The notes under the pieces: generated by a model
Databases searched by the model: none
Seen by the model: only the letters and a program-made list of their open reading frames with translations
Told to the model about the DNA's origin: nothing
Made by a program: the position numbers and the translations under genes
Shown here: positions 10,051 to 22,933 of the stretch, piece after piece
How positions within the stretch are numbered: position 1 is the first letter of the stretch
How the letters are laid out: each line of letters opens with the position of its first letter
Assembly (NCBI GenBank): GCA_964020085.1
Contig: OZ026598.1
Coordinates: forward strand, 15,024,930 to 15,088,929
Origin: Micromussa lordhowensis
Taxonomy: Eukaryota > Cnidaria > Anthozoa > Scleractinia > Lobophylliidae
DNA length: 64,000 bases
Direction of reading: 5' to 3'

Positions 10051-11492
10051 TGGACACGGTCCACCGATAAGGCAAACTGATCTTTCTTCTCATAACGGCT
10101 GGTCTCATTATATTTTGTAAACGCAATTTAGAATATTAATAAAATAAATCTTGAAAGTTGCTTCTTCTTGCGATAATACTAACAAAAAACTAAAGTCGTG
10201 GAACTTTTACAACAAGCCGCTGCCATTGGAGAAGCAGTTTGCGGAGTTGAAATAGTTTATTTTTTTTCCCTCATTCGACATTAGAAAACTGTTATCTTTG
10301 TTATTTACCCTTACCTTTTATCGCAGCGATTCTTAGTAAAGTGTCCAATGACATTGCTGACAGCAATGAACGCTAACCAGCAAGTGACGAAAACCATTTT
10401 CTGTGTTGAAAGCCGAAACTCCAGCCACAACGGAAAACCTGAATTTGTTCTGAAGACTAAAGTGACTGTGTCATAATAAACGTTGCGATCTTGCGCGCGC
10501 GATAGAATGTGGTGTTGCTAGTTTGATTGTGGAGAACATTTTATAGAAGAGGCCAGAAGAAAGGGAAAACTATAGCGGAAGAAGCTGAGGACTCAAAGAT
10601 GTCAGTCGCTGTCCATTTGGCATGAAAGTCTTGCACGCTTTCTACCCATTGTGAACCTGCATTCACATTCAGATGCAGGCCATGTAGGTACATGTGAAGG
10701 AAATTGAGAGAGAGAATACTGTTAAACATGTATTGTTTTAAGAGTTTTATTATTGAATATTGCATGAGTTTTTAAGAGAGATGTGTGTGTTGTATTGGAG
10801 TGAACGTACCGCCCAACCATCCGGGTGATATCGCGCTTATATAGAGAAAGAACAAAGACTTGTCTGAGAACCAATGAGGGTGCACTGTCAAACCGGTCAG
10901 ACTGGGTTCGAGACCGGTTGGATTTGATGATTCAAAATGGCGGACATAGCTTGTTGGAATCAGGTCAAACCGGTTTTAAGGAGATGATTTAAACGTAACG
11001 GAAAACATTTCCTTGGTGCATTGCTGGAATCTATCAAAGTTCTCAGCCGTCTATAAACAAAACGTATCACCTTAGTTAGACATTTCTTCACAAGAACATA
11101 AGTTAGAACAACTACCTATTGTTACACTGTCCTAATCGAAATCATTTGAGCTTTAATTCGCAATTACTCTCGTATTATTTTAATCGTTTTTGAGTTCCTC
11201 GAGAGATAAATTTCTCCTTTTGTAGCAAACCTCAGTGAAAGATGTTTCTGTTGGTTTCCGGCCGACAAATCTCTATAAATTTGGCTTCTCCGCGTATCTT
11301 GCAGAAGAAAAATTGCTGTGACCTGGATCTTGGCGAGAGTCTTTGCCATAGTTACCTTCTTTCTTTTCTCAGATTCTGGACTTCATCTACTGAACAGTTT
11401 TGATTTATATTTTGAATGGCGTGACACTGAAAACCGGCAACAAATGTTCCGCGCCAACTCGCCACGCGACCCTTTTGTTTACACTGTCGCCA
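10051..11492 (+). repeat. Monomer U8, 1442 bp
   Basis: A 4 bp AGTC insertion at about 10604-10607 (GTCAGTCGC) shifts a minus-strand frame and creates a spurious 74-codon ORF (10541-10765). It shares AACTGTTATC, TTTTATCGC, GTTGAAAGCC and GAAGAAAGGG with U12, four units away (5734 bp). Confidence 0.97.
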
Positions 11493-12929
11493 TGGACACG
11501 GTCCACCGATAAGGCAAACTGATCTTTCTTCTCATAACGGCTGGTCTCATTATATTTTGTAAACGCAATTTAGAATATTAATAAAATAAATCTTGAAAGT
11601 TGCTTCTTCTTGCGATAATACTAACAAAAAACTAAAGTCGTGGAACTTTTACAACAAGCCGCTGCCATTGGAGAAGCAGTTTGCGGAGTTGAAATAGTTT
11701 TTTTTTTTCCCTCATTCGACATTAGAAAACTATTATCTTTGTTATTTACCCTTACCTTTCATCGCAGCGATTCTTAGTAAAGTGTCCAATGACATTGCTG
11801 ACAGCAATGAACGCTAACCAGCAAGTGACGAAAACCATTTTCTGTGTTGACAGCCGAAACTCCAGCCACAACGGAAAACCTGAATTTGTTCTGAAGACTA
11901 AAGTGACTGTGTCATAATAAACGTTGCGATCTTGCGCGCGCGATAGAATGTGGTGTTGCTAGTTTGATTGTGGAGAACATTTTATAGAAGAGGCCAGAAG
12001 AAGGGGAAAATTATAGCGGAAGAAGCTGAGGACTCAAAGATGTCGCTGTCCATTTGGCATGAAAGTCTTGCACGCTTTCTACCCATTATGAACCTGCATT
12101 CACATTCAGATGCAGGCCATGTAGGTACATGTGAAGGAAATTGAGAGAGAGAATACTGTTAAACATGTATTGTTTTAAGAGTTTTATTATTGAATATTGC
12201 ATGAGTTTTTAAGAGAGATGTGTGTGTTGTATTGGAGTGAACGTACCGCCCAACCATCCGGGTGATATCGCGCTTATATAGAGAAAGAACAAAGACTTGT
12301 CTGAGAACCAATGAGGGTGCACTGTCAAACCGGTCAGACTGGGTTCGATACCGGTTGGATTTGACGATTCAAAATGGCGGACATAGCTTGTTGGGATCAG
12401 GTCAAACCGGTTTTAAGGAGATGATTTAAACGTAACGGAAAACATTTCCTTGGTGCATTGCTGGAATCTATCAAAGTTCTCAGCCGTCTATAAACAAAAC
12501 GTATCACCTTAGTTAGACATTTCTTCACAAGAACATAAGTTAGAACAACTACCTATTGTTACACTGTCCTAATCGAAATCATTTGAGCTTTAATTCGCAA
12601 TTACTCTCGTATTATTTTAATCGTTTTTGAGTTCCTCGAGAGATAAATTTCTCCTTTTGTAGCAAACCTCAGTGAAAGATGTTTCTGTTGGTTTCCGGCC
12701 GACAAATCTCTATAAATTTGGCTTCTCCGCGTATTTTGCAGAAGAAAAATTGCTGTGACCTGGATCTTGGCGAGAGTCTTTGCCATAGTTACCTTCTTTC
12801 TTTTCTCAGATTCTGGACTTCATCTACTGAACAGTTTTGATTTATATTTTGAATGGCGTGACACTGAAAACCAGCAACAAATGTTCCGCGCCAACTCGCC
12901 ACGCGACCCTTTTGTTTACACTGTCGCCA
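11493..12929 (+). repeat. Monomer U9, 1437 bp
   Basis: Uninterrupted T tract near 11698. TTCGATACC near 12349 breaks one arm of the ACCGGT hairpin. Other changes: TGACGATTC near 12363, GTATTTTGCAG near 12733, and AACCAGCAAC near 12873 (a CpG-to-CpA change, Arg to Gln in the plus-strand frame). Confidence 0.97.
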
Positions 12930-14365
12930 TGGACACGGTCCACCGATAAGGCAAACTTATCTTTCTTCTCATAACGGCTGGTCTCATTATATTTTGTAAA
13001 CGCAACATAGAATATTAATAAAATAAATCTTGAAAGTTGCTTCTTCTTGCGATAATACTAACAAAAAACTAAAGTCGTGGAACTTTTACAACAAGCCGCT
13101 GCCATTGGAGAAGCAGTTTGCGGAGTTGAAATAGTTTTTTTTTTCCCTCATTCGACATTAGAAAACTATTATCTTTGTTATTTACCCTTACCTTTCATCG
13201 CAGCGATTCTTAGTAAAGTGTCCAATGACATTGCTGATAGCAATGAACGCTAACCAGCAAGTGACGAAAACCATTTTCTGTGTTGACAGCCGAAACTCCA
13301 GCCACAACGGAAAACCTGAATTTGTTCTGAAGACTAAAGTGACTGTGTCATAATAAACGTTGCGATCTTGCGCGCGCGATAGAATGTGGTGTTGCTAGTT
13401 TGATTGTGGATAACATTTCATAGAAGAGGCCAGAAAAAGGGGAAAACTATAGCGGAAGAAGCTGAGGACTCAAAGATGTCGCTGTCCATTTGGCATGAAA
13501 GTCTTGCACGCTTTCTACCCATTATGAACCTGCATTCACATTCAGATGTAGGCCATGTAGGTACATGTGAAGGAAATTGAGAGAGAGAATACTGTTAAAC
13601 ATGTATTGTTTTAAGAGTTTTATTATTGAATATTGCATGAGTTTTTAAGAGAGATGTGTGTGTTGTATTGGAGTGAACGTACCGCCCAACCATCCGGGTG
13701 ATATCGCGCTTATATAGAGAAAGAACAAAGACTTGTCTGAGAACCAATGAGGGTGCACTGTCAAACCGGTCAGACTGGGTTCGAGACCGGTTGGATTTGA
13801 TGATTCAAAATGGCGGACATAGCTTGTTGGAATCAGGTCAAACCGGTTTTAAGGAGATGATTTAAACGTAACGGAAAACATTTCCTTGGTGCATTGCTGG
13901 AATCTATCAAAGTTCTCAGCCGTCTATAAACAAAACGTATCACCTTAGTTAGACATTTCTTCACAAGAACATAAGTTAGAACAACTACCTATTGTTACAC
14001 TGTCCTAATCGAAATCATTTGAGCTTTAATTCGCAATTACTCTCGTATTATTTTAATCGTTTTTGAGTTCCTCGAGAGATAAATTTCTCCTTTTGTAGCA
14101 AACCTCAGTGAAAGATGTTTCTGTTGGTTTCCGGCCGACAAATCTCTATAAATTTGGCTTCTCCGCGTATCTTGCAGAAGAAAAATTGCTGTGACCTGGA
14201 TCTTGGCGAGAGTCTTTGCCATAGTTACCTTCTTTCTTTTCTCAGATTCTGGACTTCATCTACTGAACAGTTTTGATTTATATTTTGAATGGCGTGACAC
14301 TGAAAACCGGCAACAAATGTTCCGCGCCAACTCGCCACGCGACCCTTTTGTTTACACTGTCGCCA
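12930..14365 (+). repeat. Monomer U10, 1436 bp
   Basis: The most diverged plain unit. Variants: AAACTTATC near 12955, GCAACATAG near 13004, TGCTGATAGC near 13237 (breaks the 17 bp palindrome), GGATAACATTTCATAG near 13408, GCCAGAAAAAGG near 13432, and GATGTAGG near 13547. The T tract is short and uninterrupted. Confidence 0.97.
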
Positions 14366-15784
14366 TGGACACGGTCCACCGATAAGGCAAACTGATCTTT
14401 CTTCTCATAACGGCTGGTCTCATTATATTTTGTAAACGCAATTTAGAATATTAATAAAATAAATCTTGAAAGTTGCTTCTTCTTGCGATAATACTAACAA
14501 AAAACTAAAGTCGTGGAACTTTTACAACAAGCCGCTGCCATTGGAGAAGCAGTTTGCGGAGTTGAAATAGTTTATTTTTTTTCCCTCATTCGACATTAGA
14601 AAACTATTATCTTTGTTATTTACCCTTACCTTTCATCGCAGCGATTCTTAGTAAAGTGTCCAATGACATTGCTGACAGCAATGAACGCTAACCAGCAAGT
14701 GACGAAAACCATTTTCTGTGTTGACAGCCGAAACTCCAGCCACAACGGAAAACCTGAATTTGTTCTGAAGACTAAAGTGACTGTGTCATAATAAACGTTG
14801 CGATCTTGCGCGCGCGATAGAATGTGGTGTTGCTAGTTTGATTGTGGAGAACATTTTATAGAAGAGGCCAGAAGAAGGGGAAAATTATAGCGGAAGAAGC
14901 TGAGGACTCAAAGATGTCGCTGTCCATTTGGCATGAAAGTCTTGCACGCTTTCTACCCATTATGAACCTGCATTCACATTCAGATGCAGGCCATGTAGGT
15001 ACATGTGAAGGAAATTGAGAGAGAGAATAGTGTTATTTTTATTATTGAATATTGCATGAGTTTTTAAGAGAGATGTGTGTGTTGTATTGGAGTGAACATA
15101 CCGCCCAACCATCCGGGTGATATCGCGCTTATATAGAGAAAGAACAAAGACTTGTCTGAGAACCAATGAGGGTGCACTGTCAAACCGGTCAGACTGGGTT
15201 CGAGACCGGTTGGATTTGATGATTCAAAATGGCGGACATAGCTTGTTGGGATCAGGTCAAACCGGTTTTAAGGAGATGATTTAAACGTAACGGAAAACAT
15301 TTCCTTGGTGCATTGCTGGAATCTATCAAAGTTCTCAGCCGTCTATAAACAAAACGTATCACCTTAGTTAGACATTTCTTCACAAGAACATAAGTTAGAA
15401 CAACTACCTATTGTTACACTGTCCTAATCGAAATCATTTGAGCTTTAATTCGCAATTACTCTCGTATTATTTTAATCGTTTTTGAGTTCCTCGAGAGATA
15501 AATTTCTCCTTTTGTAGCAAACCTCAGTGAAAGATGTTTCTGTTGGTTTCCGGCCGACAAATCTCTATAAATTTGGCTTCTCCGCGTATCTTGCAGAAGA
15601 AAAATTGCTGTGACCTGGATCTTGGCGAGAGTCTTTGCCATAGTTACCTTCTTTCTTTTCTCAGATTCTGGACTTCATCTACTGAACAGTTTTGATTTAT
15701 ATTTTGAATGGCGTGACACTGAAAACCGGCAACAAATGTTCCGCGCCAACTCGCCACGCGACCCTTTTGTTTACACTGTCGCCA
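14366..15784 (+). repeat. Monomer U11, 1419 bp
   Basis: Carries the 19 bp net deletion (GAATAGTGTTATTTTT near 15025) and GAACATACC near 15096 (CpG-to-CpA). Essentially the same haplotype as U14, 4275 bp downstream. Confidence 0.97.
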
Positions 15785-17222
15785 TGGACACGGTCCACCG
15801 ATAAGGCAAACTGATCTTTCTTCTCATAACGGCTGGTCTCATTATATTTTGTAAACGCAATTTAGAATATTAATAAAATAAATCTTGAAAGTTGCTTCTT
15901 CTTGCGATAATACTAACAAAAAACTAAAGTCGTGGAACTTTTACAACAAGCCGCTGCCATTGGAGAAGCAGTTTGCGGAGTTGAAATAGTTTATTTTTTT
16001 TCCCTCATTCGACATTAGAAAACTGTTATCTTTGTTATTTACCCTTACCTTTTATCGCAGCGATTCTTAGTAAAGTGTCCAATGACATTGCTGACAGCAA
16101 TGAACGCTAACCAGCAAGTGACGAAAACCATTTTCTGTGTTGAAAGCCGAAACTCCAGCCACAACGGAAAACCTGAATTTGTTCTGAAGACTAAAGTGAC
16201 TGTGTCATAATAAACGTTGCGATCTTGCGCGCGCGATAGAATGTGGTGTTGCTAGTTTGATTGTGGAGAACATTTTATAGAAGAGGCCAGAAGAAAGGGA
16301 AAACTATAGCGGAAGAAGCTGAGGACTCAAAGATGTCGCTGTCCATTTGGCATGAAAGTCTTGCACGCTTTCTACCCATTATGAACCTGCATTCACATTC
16401 AGATGCAGGCCATGTAGGTACATGTGAAGGAAATTGAGAGAGAGAATACTGTTAAACATGTATTGTTTTAAGAGTTTTATTATTGAATATTGCATGAGTT
16501 TTTAAGAGAGATGTGTGTGTTGTATTGGAGTGAACGTACCGCCCAACCATCCGGGTGATATCGCGCTTATATAGAGAAAGAACAAAGACTTGTCTGAGAA
16601 CCAATGAGGGTGCACTGTCAAACCGGTCAGACTGGGTTCGAGACCGGTTGGATTTGATGATTCAAAATAGCGGACATAGCTTGTTGGAATCAGGTCAAAC
16701 CGGTTTTAAGGAGATGATTTAAACGTAACGGAAAACATTTCCTTGGTGCATTGCTGGAATCTATCAAAGTTCTCAGCCGTCTATAAACAAAACGTATCAC
16801 CTTAGTTAGACATTTCTTCACAAGAACATAAGTTAGAACAACTACCTATTGTTACACTGTCCTAATCGAAATCATTTGAGCTTTAATTCGCAATTACTCT
16901 CGTATTATTTTAATCGTTTTTGAGTTCCTCGAGAGATAAATTTCTCCTTTTGTAGCAAACCTCAGTGAAAGATGTTTCTGTTGGTTTCCGGCCGACAAAT
17001 CTCTATAAATTTGGCTTCTCCGCGTATCTTGCAGAAGAAAAATTGCTGTGACCTGGATCTTGGCGAGAGTCTTTGCCATAGTTACCTTCTTTCTTTTCTC
17101 AGATTCTGGACTTCATCTACTGAACAGTTTTGATTTATATTTTGAATGGCGTGACACTGAAAACCGGCAACAAATGTTCCGCGCCAACTCGCCACGCGAC
17201 GCTTTTGTTTACACTGTCGCCA
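15785..17222 (+). repeat. Monomer U12, 1438 bp
   Basis: Shares the four-marker haplotype of U8 but lacks its 4 bp insertion. Private G-to-A at 16669 turns the YY1-like CAAAATGG into CAAAATAG and removes that ATG. A C-to-G change near 17201 gives Pro to Ala in the plus-strand frame. Confidence 0.97.
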
Positions 17223-18640
17223 TGGACACGGTCCACCGATAAGGCAAACTGATCTTTCTTCTCATAACGGCTGGTCTCATTATATTTTGTAAACGCAATT
17301 TAGAATATTAATAAAATAAATCTTGAAAGTTGCTTCTTCTTGCGATAATACTAACAAAAAACTAAAGTCGTGGAACTTTTACAACAAGCCGCTGCCATTG
17401 GAGAAGCAGTTTGCGGAGTTGAAATAGTTTATTTTTTTCCCTCATTCGACATTAGAAAACTATTATCTTTGTTATTTACCCTTACCTTTCATCGCAGCGA
17501 TTCTTAGTAAAGTGTCCAATGACATTGCTGACAGCAATGAACGCTAACCAGCAAGTGACGAAAACCATTTTCTGTGTTGACAGCCGAAACTCCAGCCACA
17601 ACGGAAAACCTGAATTTGTTCTGAAGACTAAAGTGACTGTGTCATAATAAACGTTGCGATCTTGCGCGCGCGATAGAATGTGGTGTTGGTAGTTTGATTG
17701 TGGAGAACATTTTATAGAAGAGGCCAGAAGAAGGGGAAAATTATAGTGGAAGAAGCTGAGGACTCAAAGATGTCGCTGTCCATTTGGCATGAAAGTCTTG
17801 CACGCTTTCTACCCATTATGAACCTGCATTCACATTCAGATGCAGGCCATGTAGGTACATGTGAAGGAAATTGAGAGAGAGAATACTGTTTTTTTTATTA
17901 TTGAATATTGCATGAGTTTTTAAGAGAGATGTGTGTGTTGTATTGGAGTGAACGTACCGCCCAACCATCCGGGTGATATCGCGCTTATATAGAGAAAGAA
18001 CAAAGACTTGTCTGAGAACCAATGAGGGTGCACTGTCAAACCGGTCAGACTGGGTTCGAGACCGGTTGGATTTGATGATTCAAAATGGCGGACATAGCTT
18101 GTTGGGATCAGGTCAAACCGGTTTTAAGGAGATGATTTAAACGTAACGGAAAACATTTCCTTGGTGCATTGCTGGAATCTATCAAAGTTCTCAGCCGTCT
18201 ATAAACAAAACGTATCACCTTAGTTAGACATTTCTTCACAAGAACATAAGTTAGAACAACTACCTATTGTTACACTGTCCTAATCGAAATCATTTGAGCT
18301 TTAATTCGCAATTACTCTCGTATTATTTTAATCGTTTTTGAGTTCCTCGAGAGATAAATTTCTCCTTTTGTAGCAAACCTCAGTGAAAGATGTTTCTGTT
18401 GGTTTCCGGCCGACAAATCTCTATAAATTTGGCTTCTCCGCGTATCTTGCAGAAGAAAAATTGCTGTGACCTGGATCTTGGCGAGAGTCTTTGCCATAGT
18501 TACCTTCTTTCTTTTCTCAGATTCTGGACTTCATCTACTGAACAGTTTTGATTTATATTTTGAATGGCGTGACACTGAAAACCGGCAACAAATGTTCCGC
18601 GCCAACTCGCCACGCGACCCTTTTGTTTACACTGTCGCCA
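17223..18640 (+). repeat. Monomer U13, 1418 bp
   Basis: Has the 19 bp net deletion in a T-rich form (CTGTTTTTTTTATTATT near 17886) and one T fewer in the main T tract. Private GTTGGTAG near 17687 and TATAGTGG (CpG-to-TpG) near 17746. Confidence 0.97.
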
Positions 18641-20059
18641 TGGACACGGTCCACCGATAAGGCAAACTGATCTTTCTTCTCATAACGGCTGGTCTCATTA
18701 TATTTTGTAAACGCAATTTAGAATATTAATAAAATAAATCTTGAAAGTTGCTTCTTCTTGCGATAATACTAACAAAAAACTAAAGTCGTGGAACTTTTAC
18801 AACAAGCCGCTGCCATTGGAGAAGCAGTTTGCGGAGTTGAAATAGTTTATTTTTTTTCCCTCATTCGACATTAGAAAACTATTATCTTTGTTATTTACCC
18901 TTACCTTTCATCGCAGCGATTCTTAGTAAAGTGTCCAATGACATTGCTGACAGCAATGAACGCTAACCAGCAAGTGACGAAAACCATTTTCTGTGTTGAC
19001 AGCCGAAACTCCAGCCACAACGGAAAACCTGAATTTGTTCTGAAGACTAAAGTGACTGTGTCATAATAAACGTTGCGATCTTGCGCGCGCGATAGAATGT
19101 GGTGTTGCTAGTTTGATTGTGGAGAACATTTTATAGAAGAGGCCAGAAGAAGGGGAAAATTATAGCGGAAGAAGCTGAGGACTCAAAGATGTCGCTGTCC
19201 ATTTGGCATGAAAGTCTTGCACGCTTTCTACCCATTATGAACCTGCATTCACATTCAGATGCAGGCCATGTAGGTACATGTGAAGGAAATTGAGAGAGAG
19301 AATAGTGTTATTTTTATTATTGAATATTGCATGAGTTTTTAAGAGAGATGTGTGTGTTGTATTGGAGTGAACATACCGCCCAACCATCCGGGTGATATCG
19401 CGCTTATATAGAGAAAGAACAAAGACTTGTCTGAGAACCAATGAGGGTGCACTGTCAAACCGGTCAGACTGGGTTCGAGACCGGTTGGATTTGATGATTC
19501 AAAATGGCGGACATAGCTTGTTGGGATCAGGTCAAACCGGTTTTAAGGAGATGATTTAAACGTAACGGAAAACATTTCCTTGGTGCATTGCTGGAATCTA
19601 TCAAAGTTCTCAGCCGTCTATAAACAAAACGTATCACCTTAGTTAGACATTTCTTCACAAGAACATAAGTTAGAACAACTACCTATTGTTACACTGTCCT
19701 AATCGAAATCATTTGAGCTTTAATTCGCAATTACTCTCGTATTATTTTAATCGTTTTTGAGTTCCTCGAGAGATAAATTTCTCCTTTTGTAGCAAACCTC
19801 AGTGAAAGATGTTTCTGTTGGTTTCCGGCCGACAAATCTCTATAAATTTGGCTTCTCCGCGTATCTTGCAGAAGAAAAATTGCTGTGACCTGGATCTTGG
19901 CGAGAGTCTTTGCCATAGTTACCTTCTTTCTTTTCTCAGATTCTGGACTTCATCTACTGAACAGTTTTGATTTATATTTTGAATGGCGTGACACTGAAAA
20001 CCGGCAACAAATGTTCCGCGCCAACTCGCCACGCGACCCTTTTGTTTACACTGTCGCCA
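18641..20059 (+). repeat. Monomer U14, 1419 bp
   Basis: Same markers as U11: GAATAGTGTT with the 19 bp net deletion near 19302, GAACATACC near 19371, AAAATTATAG. This marks the repeat of a 4275 bp three-unit block. Confidence 0.97.
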
Positions 20060-21496
20060 TGGACACGGTCCACCGATAAGGCAAACTTATCTTTCTTCTC
20101 ATAACGGCTGGTCTCATTATATTTTGTAAACGCAATTTAGAATATTAATAAAATAAATCTTGAAAGTTGCTTCTTCTTGCGATAATACTAACAAAAAACT
20201 AAAGTCGTGGAACTTTTACAACAAGCCGCTGCCATTGGAGAAGCAGTTTGCGGAGTTGAAATAGTTTTTTTTTTTCCCTCATTCGACATTAGAAAACTAT
20301 TATCTTTGTTATTTACCCTTACCTTTCATCACAGCGATTCTTAGTAAAGTGTCCAATGACATTGCTGACAGCAATGAACGCTAACCAGCAAGTGACGAAA
20401 ACCATTTTCTGTGTTGACAGCCGAAACTCCAGCCACAACGGAAAACCTGAATTTGTTCTGAAGACTAAAGTGACTGTGTCACAATAAACGTTGCGATCTT
20501 GCGCGCGCGATAGAATGTGGTGTTGCTAGTTTGATTGTGGAGAACATTTTATAGAAGAGGCCAGAAGAAGGGGAAAACTATAGCGGAAGAAGCTGAGGAC
20601 TCAAAGATGTCGCTGTCCATTTGGCATGAAAGTCTTGCACGCTTTCTACCCATTATGAACCTGCATTCACATTCAGATGCATGCCATGTAGGTACATGTG
20701 AAGGAAATTGAGAGAGAGAATACTGTTAAACATGTATTGTTTTAAGAGTTTTATTATTGAATATTGCATGAGTTTTTAAGAGAGATGTGTGTGTTGTATT
20801 GGAGTGAACGTACCGCCCAACCATCCGGGTGATATCGCGCTTATATAGAGAAAGAACAAAGACTTGTCTGAGAACCAATGAGGGTGCACTGTCAAACCGG
20901 TCAGACTGGGTTCGAGACCGGTTGGATTTGATGATTCAAAATGGCGGACATAGCTTGTTGGGATCAGGTCAAACCGGTTTTAAGGAGATGATTTAAACGT
21001 AACGGAAAACATTTCCTTGGTGCATTGCTGGAATCTATCAAAGTTCTCAGCCGTCTATAAACAAAACGTATCACCTTAGTTAGACATTTCTTCACAAGAA
21101 CATAAGTTAGAACAACTACCTATTGTTACACTGTCCTAATCGAAATCATTTGAGCTTTAATTCGCAATTACTCTCGTATTATTTTAATCGTTTTTGAGTT
21201 CCTCGAGAGATAAATTTCTCCTTTTGTAGCAAACCTCAGTGAAAGATGTTTCTGTTGGTTTCCGGCCGACAAATCTCTATAAATTTGGCTTCTCCGCGTA
21301 TCTTGCAGAAGAAAAATTGCTGTGACCTGGATCTTGGCGAGAGTCTTTGCCATAGTTACCTTCTTTCTTTTCTCAGATTCTGGACTTCATCTACTGAACA
21401 GTTTTGATTTATATTTTGAATGGCGTGACACTGAAAACCGGCAACAAATGTTCCGCGCCAACTCGCCACGCGACCCTTTTGTTTACACTGTCGCCA
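20060..21496 (+). repeat. Monomer U15, 1437 bp
   Basis: AAACTTATC near 20085, shared with U10. Uninterrupted T tract. Private CATCACAGC near 20329 (CpG-to-CpA), GTCACAATAAAC near 20479 and GATGCATGCC near 20682. Confidence 0.97.
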
Positions 21497-22933
21497 TGGA
21501 CACGGTCCACCGATAAGGCAAACTGATCTTTCTTCTCATAACGGCTGGTCTCATTATATTTTGTAAACGCAATTTAGAATATTAATAAAATAAATCTTGA
21601 AAGTTGCTTCTTCTTGCGATAATACTAACAAAAAACTAAAGTCGTGGAACTTTTACAACAAGCCGCTGCCATTGGAGAAGCAGTTTGCGGAGTTGAAATA
21701 GTTTTTTTTTTTCCCTCATTCGACATTAGAAAACTATTATCTTTGTTATTTACCCTTACCTTTCATCGCAGCGATTCTTAGTAAAGTGTCCAATGACATT
21801 GCTGACAGCAATGAACGCTAACCAGCAAGTGACGAAAACCATTTTCTGTGTTGGCAGCCGAAACTCCAGCCACAACGGAAAACCTGAATTTGTTCTGAAG
21901 ACTAAAGTGACTGTGTCATAATAAACGTTGCGATCTTGCGCGCGCGATAGAATGTGGTGTTGCTAGTTTGATTGTGGAGAACATTTTATAGAAGAGGCCA
22001 GAAGAAGGGGAAAATTATAGCGGAAGAAGCTGAGGACTCAAAGATGTCGCTGTCCATTTGGCATGAAAGTCTTGCACGCTTTCTACCCATTATGAACCTG
22101 CATTCACATTCAGATGCAGGCCATGTAGGTACATGTGAAGGAAATTGAGAGAGAGAATACTGTTAAACATGTATTGTTTTAAGAGTTTTATTATTGAATA
22201 TTGCATGAGTTTTTAAGAGAGATGTGTGTGTTGTATTGGAGTGAACGTACCGCCCAACCATCCGGGTGATATCGCGCTTATATAGAGAAAGAACAAAGAC
22301 TTGTCTGAGAACCAATGAGGGTGCACTGTCAAACCGGTCAGACTGGGTTCGAGACCGGTTGGATTTGATGATTCAAAATGGCGGACATAGCTTGTTGGGA
22401 TCAGGTCAAACCGGTTTTAAGGAGATGATTTAAACGTAACGGAAAACATTTCCTTGGTGCATTGCTGGAATCTATCAAAGTTCTCAGCCGTCTATAAACA
22501 AAACGTATCACCTTAGTTAGACATTTCTTCACAAGAACATAAGTTAGAACAACTACCTATTGTTACACTGTCCTAATCGAAATCATTTGAGCTTTAATTC
22601 GCAATTACTCTCGTATTATTTTAATCGTTTTTGAGTTCCTCGAGAGATAAATTTCTCCTTTTGTAGCAAACCTCAGTGAAAGATGTTTCTGTTGGTTTCC
22701 GGCCGACAAATCTCTATAAATTTGGCTTCTCCGCGTATCTTGCAGAAGAAAAATTGCTGTGACCTGGATCTTGGCGAGAGTCTTTGCCATAGTTACCTTC
22801 TTTCTTTTCTCAGATTCTGGACTTCATCTACTGAACAGTTTTGATTTATATTTTGAATGGCGTGACACTGAAAACCGGCAACAAATGTTCCGCGCCAACT
22901 CGCCACGCGACCCTTTTGTTTACACTGTCGCCA
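21497..22933 (+). repeat. Monomer U16, 1437 bp
   Basis: Uninterrupted T tract like U15, U17 and U18. Private GTTGGCAGCC near 21854. AAAATTATAG near 22013. Confidence 0.97.

Larger units (their letters stand above)
14366..20059 (+). repeat. Higher-order repeat, 4275 bp spacing (U11-U12-U13, then U14)
   Basis: U11 and U14 share the 19 bp net deletion, GAATAGTG and GAACATACC, and lie 4275 bp apart (1419+1438+1418). Only one and a third periods are present, so this is a block duplication or a conversion tract rather than a long-running higher-order array. Confidence 0.8.

Noticed and set aside
10541..10765. 74-codon minus-strand frame in U8
   Set aside because: It depends on the private 4 bp insertion at 10604-10607.
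14960..15166. Minus-strand 68-codon frames in U11, U13 and U14 and the 75-codon frame in U5
   Set aside because: They exist only because the 19 bp net deletion shifts the frame. The 68-codon ones start at TTG and run through the TATA motif.
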